DNA of 64,000 nucleotides, taken from contig CM041298.1 in the NCBI GenBank assembly GCA_023052935.1, positions 56,972,217 to 57,036,216 of the forward strand, written 5' to 3'. Each line of letters starts with the position of its first letter. Within the stretch, counting starts at the first letter, position 1. A program made the position numbers and the translations under genes. Below the pieces are notes generated by a model. That model did no database searches. It worked only from the letters and a program-made list of their open reading frames with translations, and had not been told where the DNA came from. This stretch comes from Piezodorus guildinii. Taxonomy: Eukaryota; Arthropoda; Insecta; Hemiptera; Pentatomidae. Of this stretch, positions 11,455 through 22,794 are shown one piece after another.

Positions 11455-11580
11455 GCGCCCTGAATAATAGACCAGGACAAATTTGAACCCACACCTTTCT
11501 CCACTGAGTGTAGGCAATCTATGAGCCGAGGGTTACAACAGTTACTGATAAAACCACTGGCACCCCTTTTCCGAAATAGA
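11455..11580 (-). repeat. Possible tRNA-derived SINE head
   Basis: The minus strand shows an A-box-like TGCCAGTGGT and, about 65 bp later, a B-box-like GGGTTCAAATT, then GTCCTGGTC. Spacing and order resemble a Pol III promoter from a decayed tRNA-derived element. No second copy was seen in the window. Confidence 0.3.
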
Positions 11581-13436
11581 TCTTTAATATTTTTTATATA
11601 ATTGTAAATATACTGTCAATATAGACTGGTATTTCCAAGTCTAAAATAAAAAATTAAACCATATTTATCATACAAATTTAATTATGAGCTTAATTCTTTC
11701 GAAATATATGTTATTTTTCAGTGCTTCACAACAGCAGTCTCATATCAGTGTTTTTCATCTAACTGAAGACATTTCTCAATCCAAGCTGGAGTAATCAAAA
11801 CAATGTCATAGTTAAATAACATTTTAGCATCACAACTTACGTGTATGCTTTGGAAATCAAGCATTTGAGATGGAAAATGAAAACCAAAACACCAATTTTA
11901 ATTTGATATGATGAGTTATCATGATTTTTAAAGTAAATTCAACGAGTGACATAAAATGAAGTAAAACACTTATAATATTGACACTTTTATTTAAATTTTT
12001 TGACAAGATACATCATAAAAATTCTTAAAATACTGTATATTCTTTTGTGATTTTCTTTTTTTAGAAAAAAATATTATTTTTCTTGGCTTTATACACTTGC
12101 ACTCTTGGACAGACCAATATTCATTCACTCCTTTCTTTAAAAAGAAATACATTTAAAAAATAATGAATTTTTATTTGTTTATTTATTAGATGTGTTGTTC
12201 TTGTCATAAATGAAGAGTAAACCAGAAATGAAGTGGGTGAAAGTTACTTTATTGAATAAATTTATAACAAAAGTTATTTCGAAACAGAAATAATAATATG
12301 AACTATCACACCAGGGTAAGCTCAAGGAGAATAAACAACTCAAACTGTATTAATAAAAATCTCTTTAAGGATTACTTACAGGTAATTTGTAATATTTCCT
12401 TTTCTAATAACTGGAGACACATTAATAGTAGAGAGAAATTGAAATTTGAGACAGTATTAACTAAAAACATATTATCAATACTCACTTAATCTCAAATGAG
12501 AATGAATATCAGAAACTAGTATATCGTATATACCATTACACTAGTATTTACTATAATATATGTATAGTATAACATTGATATCAAATTCCTGATACACTGA
12601 TTCAGTATTAAGAATTGTATAGGATGGTTTTTGAAATTTGTATGAAACAAAACATTAAAACTTTTAAACATTCACAGAAGTGAGATTTCAGATAGATCAC
12701 CATGGCTTGAAGCAGCCATTTAAATTAATATTGTCATTTTAACTTAATATCAAGCATTAACGATGTCTTTAGAGGATGGAAAACTAAAATCTATGAAACA
12801 AATATTATGTAAGAGGGATGAAGAAAGTTTAAAGAGCAACTTTCTTCTCTCTTGCCAGCCATATACAATTAAATGAGATTAAGTATATACTATATAATAA
12901 AACATTGATATTGTATTCATGAACCCCATTAATTAAGTGTAAAGATTTTTATCATTTATTATTATCGATGTATAAAACTTGAAACAAATCATTTTTTATT
13001 ATTTATAATCCACAAAAGATCCTTTTTTCACGACTATTTGAGTAACACAATTAATTTTCTGAGTTGAGATTAATGAATTACCTTCTTATTTACTTATTAA
13101 TCCAGTCTTTTTTACTTTTTGCTTTTGAGAAATTGAGTACGTTTATAGAATTATAAAGATAAGTTTTAAGAGTTGTTTCACAGGAGATCCTACTTGATAT
13201 GATTAATTTGAAACATTGGATATATAGTAGTACAAGTACTTACCATAATTTTAAATACATACTAGATAATATTTAATTTTAATAGTTATGAAAATGTATG
13301 TAACTAAATTTTGTAATTTGTAAACTTACTCAATTTAATAACAACTAACATTTAGGGCTTAGACAATAATGTATGACAAATTACCTAAACACAGAATGAA
13401 TCTTCAATTTGAACAAGTCATATATACATATATATA

Positions 13437-13442
13437 TTTATT
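13437..13442 (-). terminator. Candidate PI31 polyadenylation signal
   Basis: TTTATT on the plus strand reads AATAAA on the minus strand, about 290 bp after the PI31 stop codon. AT-rich DNA makes chance hits common. Confidence 0.25.
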
Positions 13443-13731
13443 TCTTTAGTACCATATTTATATACAATCTTAATATTTCTACTTTTAGTCAAATATTATT
13501 GAAACAAGAACAGTTTACCAACACATACATTAAAAAAAAAAAATGTACGAAATGGCTAATATAGAAGTACTATTGATAAGATCTCATCAGATACAAATTC
13601 AATACCGATACAAATCAATAATCGGATGAAAATATATAATACAATGATATCACAATGTAAACATAGGTCAGGTAGAGGAAAACCAAAACAAAGAAAAATA
13701 GACAATATTTTTGGAGACATGATAAGGGCGG

Positions 13732-13855
13732 TCACATGAACATGTCACCGAAACCTGGGGGAGGGAAGTCATCTGAGCCAGGTGGTCTGCGAGGGCGAGG
13801 GAGGCCGGTAGGTGGTCCGAATGGATCGAATCTCGCACCAGGTGGAACTGATCCT
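13732..13855 (-). CDS. PI31: PI31 exon 5 and stop codon
   Basis: Acceptor GTAATAG, then RGSVPPGARFDPFGPPTGLP, an Arg/Pro stretch, and FPPPGFGDMFM with TGA at 13734-13732. The PPGARFDPFGP and PPPG(F/Y)xDM ending is shared with vertebrate PI31. Confidence 0.95.
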
Positions 13856-13902
13856 CTATTACAAAAAAACATAACTTGAAATTGTCATATATATTATATA
13901 TA

Positions 13903-13959
<57 letters not shown>

Positions 13960-16900
13960 ATTGGTTAATGTGGTGTGTAAAAAAAAATGACAATTTTATC
14001 TTATAATATATTTTAATCCTATTTAGTTACCAATACTTAATAATCCCTTTAAAGCATTCTTTAAGCTTGTTGAATCCTATTCAACTTCTTTGAAAAAATC
14101 CTAATTTTAGTTATTTGCTTCAAAGAAGAAATATTATAATGCCCTATGAAATTATCGTAATTTTAAGTCATTAATGGAGGAAAAAAAATGTCACTGCCCC
14201 TGAAGCAGCTCATAAATTATTAAATATGAAGAGGAATATGTCCGTGACCACTGTGTGAGGCATTGTTTCAGAAATTTAGCAGTAGAGATACGACATTGGG
14301 AAATGAGAAGGGCTGAGGGCGACCATTAATGGATATTGATAAGGTTCTGCATGAAGCTGTTGTGCCAAATCCGTCCAAAAGTACTACCAGGGAATGTGGT
14401 ATGTCGAAAGATATTGTTAGTCATCATCTACTCCCCTTGGGGAAGGTGAAAAAGAGTAGACTGGCCCCTCACAAACCTACTCTTCAGCAATCAGCTAAGA
14501 GGTTAGAATTTGTGGAAATTTATTGAGAAACCCTTCTGACATATCAGAAGAATCACCTGTGATGGATCTTGGGTTACTAGCAAAATCCAAATACCTGCGA
14601 GCAATGGCTAGATATCGGTTAAACTGCTTTTCCGGCTGCTACAAGGGGACAATTTAAAAAAAATCATGATTTTCATTTTTTGGAAGGTGTTATTCATCAT
14701 AATTGTTCCTGATAGATGCTCAATGAATTCCAAGCTCTACTATGAACAACTGGAAGACTGTACTCAAAGTTGTCAAACTTTGGTCAACCAAAAAGAAGTT
14801 TTATTGAAACAAGATAATGCTCGACCCTCACAACTTCCGTTGAACCAAAGAAAAGTTTAAAGCAATGCAAAAGGTCTGATCAAAGCGGCTGGCTGGCAAT
14901 AGAACCAAGCTCTATTGGAGGGATACTAGGAAGCAGCATCATTTTTAAGATGTTCTTGGAGGGATCCTGCAAAGAGAGAAGGCGCGGAACTCTCCCCTCA
15001 ACAGGATTACTCTGAGAAGAGTGACAGTACTTTCTCAGCTTAATAAGCACCTCCACAATATGGGGTTAGTAGTCCCACTTACTTGCAGATCCTGCAAGAA
15101 GGAAGATGAAACTGCCTGTCATGTGCTATGTAGTTAGGAAGATAAAGCAAGGATATGTTTTGCAACTTTGGTAATGACCATATTTCAGGTCCTAAGCTTT
15201 ATGAACTGATCAATCCTTACAATTAGGTGAGGCAATATAACTGTGTCAAGAGGATAAAGGACGGCACACAATAAGCCAAAAAAAAAAATTAATAAAATTC
15301 TACAATGAAACCTCATGTCATCTATACATTCAGACATGAGGTTTCAAAGTAGATTAATCTACACACCATAAAGACAAAAATTGTTGGCACACGAAGAAGG
15401 CGTCTTAGCCAAAACATAGTGCATTTATAAATAAAGTTTTTTATTGGTATTGAAGTTTAAATATAGGGTGTCTAATAAATGTCTTGTCATACTGTGAAAG
15501 CAGATATAAGACCTCAAGTACAGGTTTTTTTTTTTTTTTAATCTATGGTTTTCATGATAAAAGCTTCAACATACAAATACTTGATCTACATGCATAGAAA
15601 AACAAGTAGTACCAAATGAAAGGGGAGAAAATTTTCTAGAAGGCAAACCCTCAAAAAGAGAAAGTAAGTTTAGCAGAAAATAAAATTTTAATATTTCTAC
15701 GAATATTCGGACATTTCAACGAATATTACTCTCTCATCGTTAGATTTTAGGCTTTCCGGAATCTCAGATAAATTTCTACATTTAATTAGCTTTAATATAG
15801 TGCAAAAGAAACCTACCTTCATATGGCATATGACCAATATTTTATATTTATATCCAAATAAGGATGCGATGAGGCAAGAATTAAACAAAAAAAAAAAAAG
15901 GACAAAAAAGAAAATTTGTGCTTAATAAATGTCTAATCATATTGTGGAAGCATATATTAGACCTTAAGAGCAACAAAAACGTTTATATGACCCATATTTC
16001 TAATTGCTGATTAATCAAAACCATGGATAAAAATCTTCCTCTAACTCCTATGTGCCTTTAAGCGTGGAGTTGCAGTCTCTGTCCATTGAGCCCACTGGTT
16101 TCTGTCCCTGGCAAGTCTTCTCATCTCCACAGACCTCTTAACGTCAGTTCCTCTTCCCATTCCACTGATGACTGAAGAGCCTCCTGGGAGTCAGCTATGA
16201 GAACTATATCATCGGCATAGATCATGGCTTAGGTATTAGGTTCTAAAAGCCCACCACTGCTCAAGGGATCCTCCTTTTGCACACCTTCCATATCTCGTCT
16301 ATAAGAAGGATAAATAGCAGGGACTTAAGACTATCTCCCTGCTTTACTCCTTTATTAAAGTGGAAAGGCTTTAAGGCCTTCTTGTTATAAATGTATCCTA
16401 TATCTCCTGTCTTAGTACTGAATCGAAAGCCGCCTTTTCATGTCAACAAATGCTAGATAGACTGCCTTGCCCCGGTCCCATGCCTTTTCTATAATCATTT
16501 TCAGGGAGTAGATGTGGTTCTGTCTAAATGCTGCCTGTTCCTCTCTGATGTCCTACTCCACTATACGCCGCAGTAGCTGCTCTAGAACCCCTGTGTATAT
16601 TTTGTACAAAAAAATCAAAATTTGAATTTCCTCTCTAACTGTTGAGAATCAGAATGTAGGTTGTATGACCTTTTTTGTTCCATTTAAGATCTAGTGCCTG
16701 CTCTCACAATATGATGAGATATCCTGTATAGTCAATAATATTAGGAATTAACAATGCTATTGTTTACGACTTTTTTTCTTAACACGTTTTTTTATTGTAT
16801 TCAAGAATTGCATTATGTTTAGGGTTCTTCTTTGTCAATAAATACATATTTTGACTTGACAAAATCAATAGTAAAAAGTTCCATTTTACCTTGGTAATGG

Positions 16901-19900
16901 TGGCCCAGGCAAACCAGTAGACGGGTCTAGTAATCCGTGACCAGGTCGGTTACCAAAAGGATTAAATATCATACCACCGCCTCCACGGCCCAACGGGTCA
17001 AGATCGGACTGACCAACGCGGAGTGGATCTCTCTCAGGGTCTGCCCTGTAAGACTAAGAGTTAAATCATGTAAAATATAAATTAAGTATAATAAAAATAT
17101 ATACACATATAATAAAAGAATATAAAAGTCTACATAACTAAATACTTAACAAATACATAACTAAAAACGCTGCAAATTTTACACAATGTTTATTATTTCC
17201 AAATAACTAAATTAGGGTATAACTGTTTATATACCTGTTGATAGGTAATTCAGTAATATGAAAAGCAATAAACAATTCAAAGAAAAAATGGCATATAATC
17301 ACTGCTAATTTCAAAACTATATCTCTGTTATTTCCGAACCAATTTCAATAATTTTTTTTTCTATTTTGTAGACAATTAAATTACCTACAAAATAGCACTA
17401 GTAGGAAAAATATTAAATTTTTTGTTTAATAAACACTAATAACTTTTTTCTCTATCTTAGAAAATAACAGAGTACAAGCTTGTATAAAGTCAGTTTTTTT
17501 TTCGTTTCTTGTTTTTTTATTTATCACACATTAACTGATTGTAAAACTATATATATATATTTTTATCTATTATCAAAAATAACTGAGTTATAAGCATATT
17601 AATATGTAAAATTTGAAATTTTTTCTCTTTTATATAATTATTTGAGATTTTTTGGTTAAAAAAACACTAATAAATTTTTTCTTTATCTTAAAAAATAACT
17701 GAGTTATTAATTTAAATCACTTTTAATTGACCACCATTTTAAAAATAACCAGCTGATATCAACGTCTAGGTGTTAGGATCATCACTGCTTATTTTTGTAT
17801 TACATAATTCAGTATTTTTGTGAATTTAAAAAAAATTGGTTCAGTAGTTTCAGAAAAATGCCATGGATATCGTACGGCAGTCAAAAGGATTTTTTAAATT
17901 TGTTATTCGGGTTCTAAACAACTTGAAAGATAAGCTCTTGAAATTTTGAGGGGGAGAGGAGGGTAATTTTTATATTTGTTTTTATTTGGTCGATTACAAA
18001 TTTCATTATTGAAAATAATAAACCAAAAGTAAACCAATGTCAAATAATAACTTTTAAGTAACTAGATTTTATCTATAAACTAGAGACATCAGCAGTCAAC
18101 AATTAGGGTGTTAACACCTCATAATCAGTTTATCCTAAAATCAGCCAAGAAACAGAGAGCTTCCCAATTGATGGCACAGTAGTATAATTAATAGCTTTTT
18201 AATAATAGAATAAAAAATAATTTTTATTATTTAAGAATAACAGGTATGTACAAATGAAATATATATTATGTCTGACCAACAGACAAAAGGAACATAATTA
18301 ATTACTATTTAAAACGATGGACAAATATACATACAACCAAAAATAAAACCAATAACAGTGCTTGAGGATAGAGGATGAACTAATATTTCTCCTCTTTTAA
18401 AGAATGCTATCTAGAATAAAATATCACAATTGTTAAGTGTATTTTTGGGATGTATTTGAAAAGTTGGGATTTTAATGAGGACAGAGTTGCAGCAAGGCAG
18501 CTATGAACAAGTAAAGAATTCCAGAGAGTAGAGAGAAGTGGACAAGAAAAACATGATAAAAAGCTCTATGGATACGAATGTTAAGTTCAGAATAGCGCGA
18601 CCTTGTTTTTGTTCACACCGGGGCGAATATCAATGTTGTTCTGCGTGGGGCGGGACTGTCTTAGCTGCTTACCTTCGTGAGGCGGGGCACATGCGGGGTG
18701 ACATTGTTGGAAGTTCCAACGTGTTTAATGCCAGATCACAACGGTTCCACTCATCCAAAGAGCAGCTAAATGGAAGATAGTAACAGTTTTGACAAACACA
18801 TTTAACTAGAAGGAGTAATTATGGAAATATTTAAAAAACAGATTCTTATATTATTCTTTATAATTAAAAATGATTCTTAAATATTATTATTATTATTATA
18901 TCATATTATGAGAATAAAAAAATGAAAAGAAATCACGCACAGCTAAATAAAATTGTTAAAGAAGTTACGTGTTAATCAAGCGAAATTAACACGTAAGAGT
19001 CCTTTGAGAGGGGGGGGGGGGAGTGATGTTGAAAGTTATAAAATATTTAATAAATGAACGCATAAGCTTATTAATTCCTACAACATATAATGTTGAGAAA
19101 AATAAAAAAAATTATTTCCTAAAAACAAGTGACTCACCTGTGATGTACATCACACCAAGAGATAGTTAAACGTGACCCATGGAACAGTCAAGCGTAACCC
19201 ACCGGTGGGTCATGCTGGCATGAACGTGTTAAGTGAGGGGACTGAGGATTTAAATTGCAGGAGACTGTAGATGTAGGAAGGATGCTGAGAGTTAGGGAGA
19301 ATGCTGAGAGGTAAAGGTATGATCATAGGAAATATTGTCTATGGAGAGAAGAAGTCACTCACAGAATCAATGGGTAATATATAATAATATTTAATTGGCA
19401 TAAAAAGCTTAATTCCTAGCTTTAATTCTCATTTATTATTTCAAAATCCTGAAAAAACTTATCCACATTCCTGATCCGTCTAAGTAAAATTTTAGAAAAG
19501 GAAAAATACTGACAATGATATTTTATCATGTTCAATAGCCAATCTTGTTAGGGACAATTTAACCTGGTAGCATTCTTAACAACTAATGTTCATTTATACA
19601 CATTGAAACAAAACAAATATTAAGATAGTTAACACAACTATTTCAAACAAAAAATTTGATTACTTACCAAAAAGGGTCAGGTCTGATAGGAACAGGCCCT
19701 GCAGGTCCTGACGGTCCAACGTAAAGAGGATTTGCAGGTTCGACATAAGATCTGCGTTGATCTGAACCCAGCCTGCTATCAGTTCCTGTTCCCATACCAC
19801 AGGCCTGAGTGGTTGCTTCCTTTGTGTTTACATTTCCCATCGGAGCAATCAATTCATGTTGAATCTTCTTCATGAACTCTTCATGTGCTGGTATCAAGGT

Positions 19901-22706
19901 AGATAATGGTCCACAAGTAGCTCCCACTGTAGTTTCGATGTTAAATGCAGCATTGGTCACCTTCATATCTGTAGCGTTCTGTAAGGTCATATAAAAATTA
20001 TTCTTTTTTAAATGTACTATATAATGGATTTATATAAATAAAATAAGTCAATCAACAATTATTTTAGCTCATAATGTCTGTGAGAATGCTTTTGTAGAAT
20101 AAAGATTCTTTTAAGAATTCATAAGTCATTTTGAGAATTTTATTTACTCTTTTCATTAAGAAGTGTGTGTCATGAGTTATCAATAACTTCATCTTACAAA
20201 AATCATCCTTTCTATGAAAGCACAAAGCTGGAGATCAGTATGAAGTCTAATGAGTCAAGGTAACGGTCAATATTAAACCCAGGATTGGTGAAATCAATTG
20301 TTTCTACTGAATTTAATTTCCACAAAATTACTATTGATGTTATATTTCCTAAGATCTGGCTTAAATAATGTCCATTTGTTCCATAAGCAATAAGACTTCT
20401 TAAATCCTTTTTTCCAATAATTGTGAACAGTAGCAAGTCTACTAGACCCATCCTCAAGTCCTTCCACCACCCCTTTGTTCAGACTTCATCTGGCGTTCCA
20501 TAGAATGCATATTGGGTCACCTATGGTGTAGTAACTAACATAACAGCCTTCTATGCCCAAGGTCATGGGTTCAAACCTTTAGGTGGCCCAAGCATTTTTT
20601 AATGGGAGTACAAAATCCTTAATTATGCCTTCCTTCAAAAGGGACTTAAAAAGATGGTTCCAAACCTGAGCGATGTCAGGTACTCGTTAAAGATCCCTAT
20701 ACCAATTAAACCTGGCTAGGCAAAAGTCCCACTGTGGTGTCGTCTAATCAGACACAGAAGCATAAAGTGACGTTAAATGAATAACCAAGCAAACATCTAC
20801 TATCATTCATACTGATGTCCCAGTTATTTCAAACACTGAATATGCATGAAATGAGAAGCTCAAAGATCATCTAATAAACCATAGACCTATATTTCCATCT
20901 AAAAGGGTACACACTATTTTCTCAGATAAATACCTCTCAACACTTCATCTAAGATCAATTTTTTCAGCTAAAATTTTGTATGAGGTCCAGGCTGCATAGG
21001 CATAGGTCAGTACCTGCCAAGATATTTGAAACTGGACAGACAATGGAATGTATAATTTCTCACTATAAAATGTGTGGGTTTAGAAACAATTTCTTCATAC
21101 GCAATATAATCTTTATATTCTGTTGAATAAGGTTAGTCCCCGTCTTCTAGATTATCTGTTTTATCCCTTCCCTGGCCTTATTTAGAGCCTTAATGGACAT
21201 TCCCATCCGAAAAACATCATCAATATAACCAAGCACTTGACTGAATTTAGTAAAAATTCTATCTGCCTGATTAGTATTGCTTATTTCCGCCATAGCTTGA
21301 AGACACTATTAAATTGCCACAAATAATAAATATTATAATATATATATATATATATTTAATAAAATTCATTCACTAATATATTCCAATTTACAAGATATAT
21401 TAAAATTATTAAGCTATTCAGAGCTTTAACGTTTTTAAAGACATTTTATTATGTAACTACTGTATTTAAAATAGCGAAAACAGAAATAAATTTAACAAAA
21501 AACATTTAATCAATAGGGAACTACAAACACAAATTTCATGCATTCAATGTAAAATAAAACTAAGTTAAACTGAAAAGATAGCTGTTATCTGGACCTGAAT
21601 AATTAATAATTTATCCTGTCTCAAATTAGAAATTCCAAAGTTAAAACACAAAAATGACTATCATAAAATAGTTAAAATGTGGAAATATTATTAAATGTAT
21701 AAATCAAATTTTCAAACTTTCCTTTACTTAATCAAAATCAAACTATTAAGTTACTTCAGCCATCCAAACACAAAAATGGAACAATAACAAACATCATTTG
21801 GGAGAAATAATCAATCAATATGTTTCAGGAATTATGGGTCTGACATGGAATGGTGGACATCATGGTAAATTATTGCACAAGAAGTGTAAACTTATTAATG
21901 ATTCAAAGATAATAATAAATGTACCTAAAAAATTTACTAAAAAATAAAATAAAAGATGAAAATTATGAAGAATTCATGCATTCAAATCAACTAATAGTTT
22001 ATATGAAATTATAAAAAAGAAAGGCATCAAAACAATAACTTCAACAAAAAATACTGCATTTATGAAGAGGGAAACATTGTTGTTATATCAATAACATTAA
22101 CTACGGATTGCTAATATCGATGTAAACTAAATTATTTGGTTAAAACTTACTTCTTGGACATAATTAAAATGTTAGCCAATACAAGTCTAAATTTTGTGGG
22201 ATAAGCGAGCTAAACTTTACATAGTACTATAGTAAATTTTAAAGTGAATTACACCCAATGTTGATATCAAGATTCCTAGCATGTTACAAATGATGGTAAA
22301 TAAAAACATAACTAAGAAACTTATATAATACTGATTAATACTTACAAGTAGATTATAGACAACATTATCTTCAAGAGGAATGCCTTTCAAAATATAAAGT
22401 ATTATTGAACATATATCTCAAGGAGTAAGTACAGGCTGAATTCCACTCAGTAGGTAAAGTTTCAGTAGTAACTTCATTCCCAGTCAGAGCTTTCTACAAG
22501 AGAAAAATAATTAAGATCATATGAAAAAGAAAAAAAATAAGTAACTAAACCAATCTATCAAAACTTACATCTTCACCCAAACCGATACATTTGTAACCCG
22601 CTTTAATGAGAAGATAATGAATAAATAATGTGATAACATCTTCTTTTTTCTTTAAGTCCTTTTCGGACACTTTATACATTAAATCCCAACCAAATAGTTC
22701 TGACAT
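13732..22706 (-). CDS. PI31: Proteasome inhibitor PI31 (PSMF1), complete five-exon gene
   Basis: Binds and modulates the 20S proteasome and acts as a proteasome adaptor in the cytoplasm. Exons on the minus strand: 22569-22706, 22346-22493, 19668-19978, 16890-17045 and 13732-13855, all with GT-AG junctions and compatible phases (0, 0, 2, 2). The predicted protein is 292 residues if a 2-base deletion in exon 2 is an error; human PI31 is about 270. The N-terminal part (1-150) is the FP/PI31_Prot_N domain: MSELFGWDLMYK, then CIGLGED, LPTEWNS, LRYMFNNTLY. The C-terminal half is Pro/Gly-rich with the family signatures DPLRVGQSDLDPLGRGGGM (206-224) and VPPGARFDPFGP (255-266), ending PPPGFGDMFM. It shares a short upstream region head-to-head with the kinesin gene. 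Introns hold mariner, LINE, SINE and MITE remnants. Identification is strong; the only defect seen is the exon 2 indel. Confidence 0.93.
13887..13960. repeat. (AT)n microsatellite in PI31 intron 4
   Basis: Alternating A/T run directly upstream (in gene orientation) of PI31 exon 5. Confidence 0.9.
14160..14860 (+). mobile_element. Degenerate mariner-like transposase remnant
   Basis: Fragments in order on the plus strand: a DNA-binding/linker part (STTRECGMSKDIVSHHLLPL, then GKVKKSRLAPH) and a catalytic part (WKVLF, then DRCSMNSKLYYEQLE, LVNQKEVLLKQDNARPS) with the second catalytic Asp in QDNARPS. Stops and frameshifts break it everywhere and no termini are evident. It lies in PI31 intron 4, opposite to the gene. 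Confidence 0.75.
14880..15290 (+). mobile_element. LINE C-terminal fragment with Cys/His knuckle (RNase H-bearing clade)
   Basis: One frame reads RITLRRVTVLSQLNKHLHNM followed by GLVVPLTCRSCKKEDETACH and VLC. That is the L-T-G-H..LH.MGL..C.C..E.ETA.HVLC pattern found at the end of R1/I-type LINE proteins. It is 5'-truncated, full of stops, and directly follows the mariner remnant. Confidence 0.6.
15293..15470 (+). mobile_element. Small element with a decayed hammerhead-like motif
   Basis: The 3' part (15389-15425) reads GGCAC ACGAAGA AGGC GTCTTA GCC AAAAC ATA GTGC. Stem I (GCAC/GTGC) and stem II (GGC/GCC) still pair, but both core blocks carry substitutions. The following CATTTATAAATAAAGTTTT resembles the tail of the foldback at 25000-25290. 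An inverted repeat CCTCATGTC/GACATGAGG lies at 15311-15340. Confidence 0.45.
15468..16730. mobile_element. Composite with inverted arms flanking a reverse-transcriptase fragment
   Basis: The sequence AATAAATGTCT..TCATAnTGTGnAAGCA occurs at 15475-15510 and again directly at 15924-15960. Its inverted counterpart GCTCTCACAATATGATGAG lies at 16699-16719. This suggests an old DNA transposon or MITE copy with a LINE piece between the arms. Confidence 0.4.
16030..16620 (-). mobile_element. Degenerate RTE-like LINE reverse-transcriptase fragment
   Basis: Minus-strand frames give LLRRIVE, EEQAAFRQNH, IYSLKMIIEKAWDRGKAVYL and AFVDMK in the finger/motif A region, then AMIYADDIVLIADSQEALQS, which contains the YADD catalytic motif. 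The order matches the LINE at 1959-4293, but several stops and deletions are present. It lies in PI31 intron 4. Confidence 0.7.
16890..17045 (-). CDS. PI31: PI31 exon 4
   Basis: Completes the split Trp, then ADPERDPLRVGQSDLDPLGR, GGGMIFNPFGNRPGH and DPSTGLPGPPLP, ending with AG of a split Arg codon at donor GTAAAA. This is the most diagnostic block of the PI31 C-terminal domain. Confidence 0.95.
17185..18020 (-). repeat. Repeat X, minus-strand copy in PI31 intron 3
   Basis: Read on the minus strand it starts near GACCAAATAAAAACAAA and ends at TTTGGAAATAATAAACA. It contains repeated blocks of TAACTCAGTTATTTT..AAGATAGAGAAAAA type. The same order is found on the plus strand at 34960-36450. There is no coding capacity. 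Confidence 0.65.
18590..18780. other. GC-rich block of unknown origin
   Basis: Contains GGGGCGAATATC, GGGGCGGGAC, GAGGCGGGGCAC and a TTGGAAGTTCCAA hairpin. An 80-codon frame crosses it without any recognised motif. It lies in PI31 intron 3 and could be a mobile-element remnant. Confidence 0.3.
18965..19232. mobile_element. TTAA-flanked MITE, piggyBac-like
   Basis: TTAACACGT at 18986 and its complement ACGTGTTAA ending at 19232 bound a ~247-bp unit. The interior has a run of 12 G (19010-19021) and the palindrome GACCCACCGGTGGGTC-like CCCACCGGTGGG near the right end. TTAA targets with CACGT-type ends and an internal CCACCGGTGG palindrome fit piggyBac-type MITEs. Just outside the left end, TTACGTGTTAAT (18965-18976) forms a second inverted copy of the terminus. 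The repeat beyond CACGT is weak. Confidence 0.45.
19668..19978 (-). CDS. PI31: PI31 exon 3
   Basis: Acceptor TTACAG, then NATDMKVTNAAFNIETTV, LIPAHEEFMKKIQHELIAPM, a Gly/Ser/Arg linker and VGPSGPAGPVPIRPDPF, ending with two bases of a Trp codon at donor GTAAGT. It joins directly in frame to exon 2: ..VVYNLL + NATDMKVTN aligns with the corresponding stretch of insect PI31 without a gap. Confidence 0.92.
20212..20457 (-). other. Open frame of unknown meaning in PI31 intron 2
   Basis: An 81-codon minus-strand frame (LFTIIGKKDLRSLIAYGTNG ..). It has no PI31 similarity, and exon 2 joins exon 3 in frame without it, so it is probably not an exon. It may be a decayed transposon piece. Confidence 0.2.
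20497..20800 (+). mobile_element. tRNA-derived SINE (family B) in PI31 intron 2
   Basis: Head with B-box GGTCATGGGTTCAAACC, then ATTTTTTAATGGGAGTA, GAGCGATGTCAGGTACTCG, ATTAAACCTGGCTAGG, CATAAAGTGACGTTAAATG and an A-rich tail. Co-linear with the copy at 31888-32173. Confidence 0.85.
20880..21310 (-). mobile_element. Degenerate LINE reverse-transcriptase fragment in PI31 intron 2
   Basis: The minus strand reads NQADRIFTKFSQVLGYIDDV then FRMGMSIKALNKAREGI, which matches the RT motif C region (LxYxDD with Y-I-D-D) and the helix after it. Further on, SSFKYLG-like and LSEKIVCTL-like pieces match the RT thumb. Stops and frameshifts are frequent. Confidence 0.5.
21320..22345. other. PI31 intron 2, unassigned part
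   Basis: AT-rich, with a short AT tract at about 21337-21355. No exon or element recognised. Confidence 0.5.
22346..22493 (-). CDS. PI31: PI31 exon 2 (apparent 2-base deletion)
   Basis: Acceptor TTGTAG, then KALTGNEV..LPTEWNSACTYSLRYMFNNTLY. The frame then breaks; after restoring two bases it reads ILKGIPLEDNVVYNLL up to the donor GTAAGT (22345). Exon length is 148; 150 would keep phase 0 on both sides. The break is at about 22391-22397, in a TATA-type run where one AT may be missing. It could be an assembly error or a real lesion. Confidence 0.85.
22569..22706 (-). CDS. PI31: PI31 exon 1
   Basis: 46 codons from the ATG at 22706-22704, MSELFGWDLMYKVSEK to ..KCIGLGED, ending in phase 0 at the donor GTAAGT (22568-22563). 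The start was chosen because the conserved FGWDL..YK begins four residues in, as in insect PI31. Confidence 0.9.
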
Positions 22707-22787
22707 TCTAGTAATCTTTCAAATTGCAGTTGTCATCCAGAAACGAACACATACAAGAAGTGTAACCTCCTCCCGGTGAAGAGTGAA

Positions 22788-22794
22788 ATCGATA
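22788..22794. promoter_or_regulatory. DREF-like box, PI31 side
   Basis: ATCGATA preceded by A (AATCGATA, one mismatch to TATCGATA), about 85 bp upstream of the PI31 ATG and within an imperfect palindrome. Confidence 0.35.

Larger units (their letters stand above)
11000..13700. other. AT-rich sequence downstream of PI31; little recognisable
   Basis: Mostly A/T-rich. A minus-strand tRNA-like head at about 11455-11580 is listed separately. The part next to 13731 should include the PI31 3' UTR. Confidence 0.4.

Noticed and set aside
11456..11466. TGGCGCCCTGAAT as a second LTR primer-binding site
   Set aside because: Only 8 bases match, and the segment fits better as the minus-strand end of a tRNA-like head.
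20212..20457. 81-codon frame as a missing PI31 exon
   Set aside because: PI31 exon 2 joins exon 3 in phase and in alignment without it, and it lacks PI31 similarity.
21100..21310. Minus-strand frame starting MAEISNTNQADRIF as a separate gene
   Set aside because: It contains a degraded LxYxDD reverse-transcriptase block and is followed by stops; best explained as a LINE remnant.
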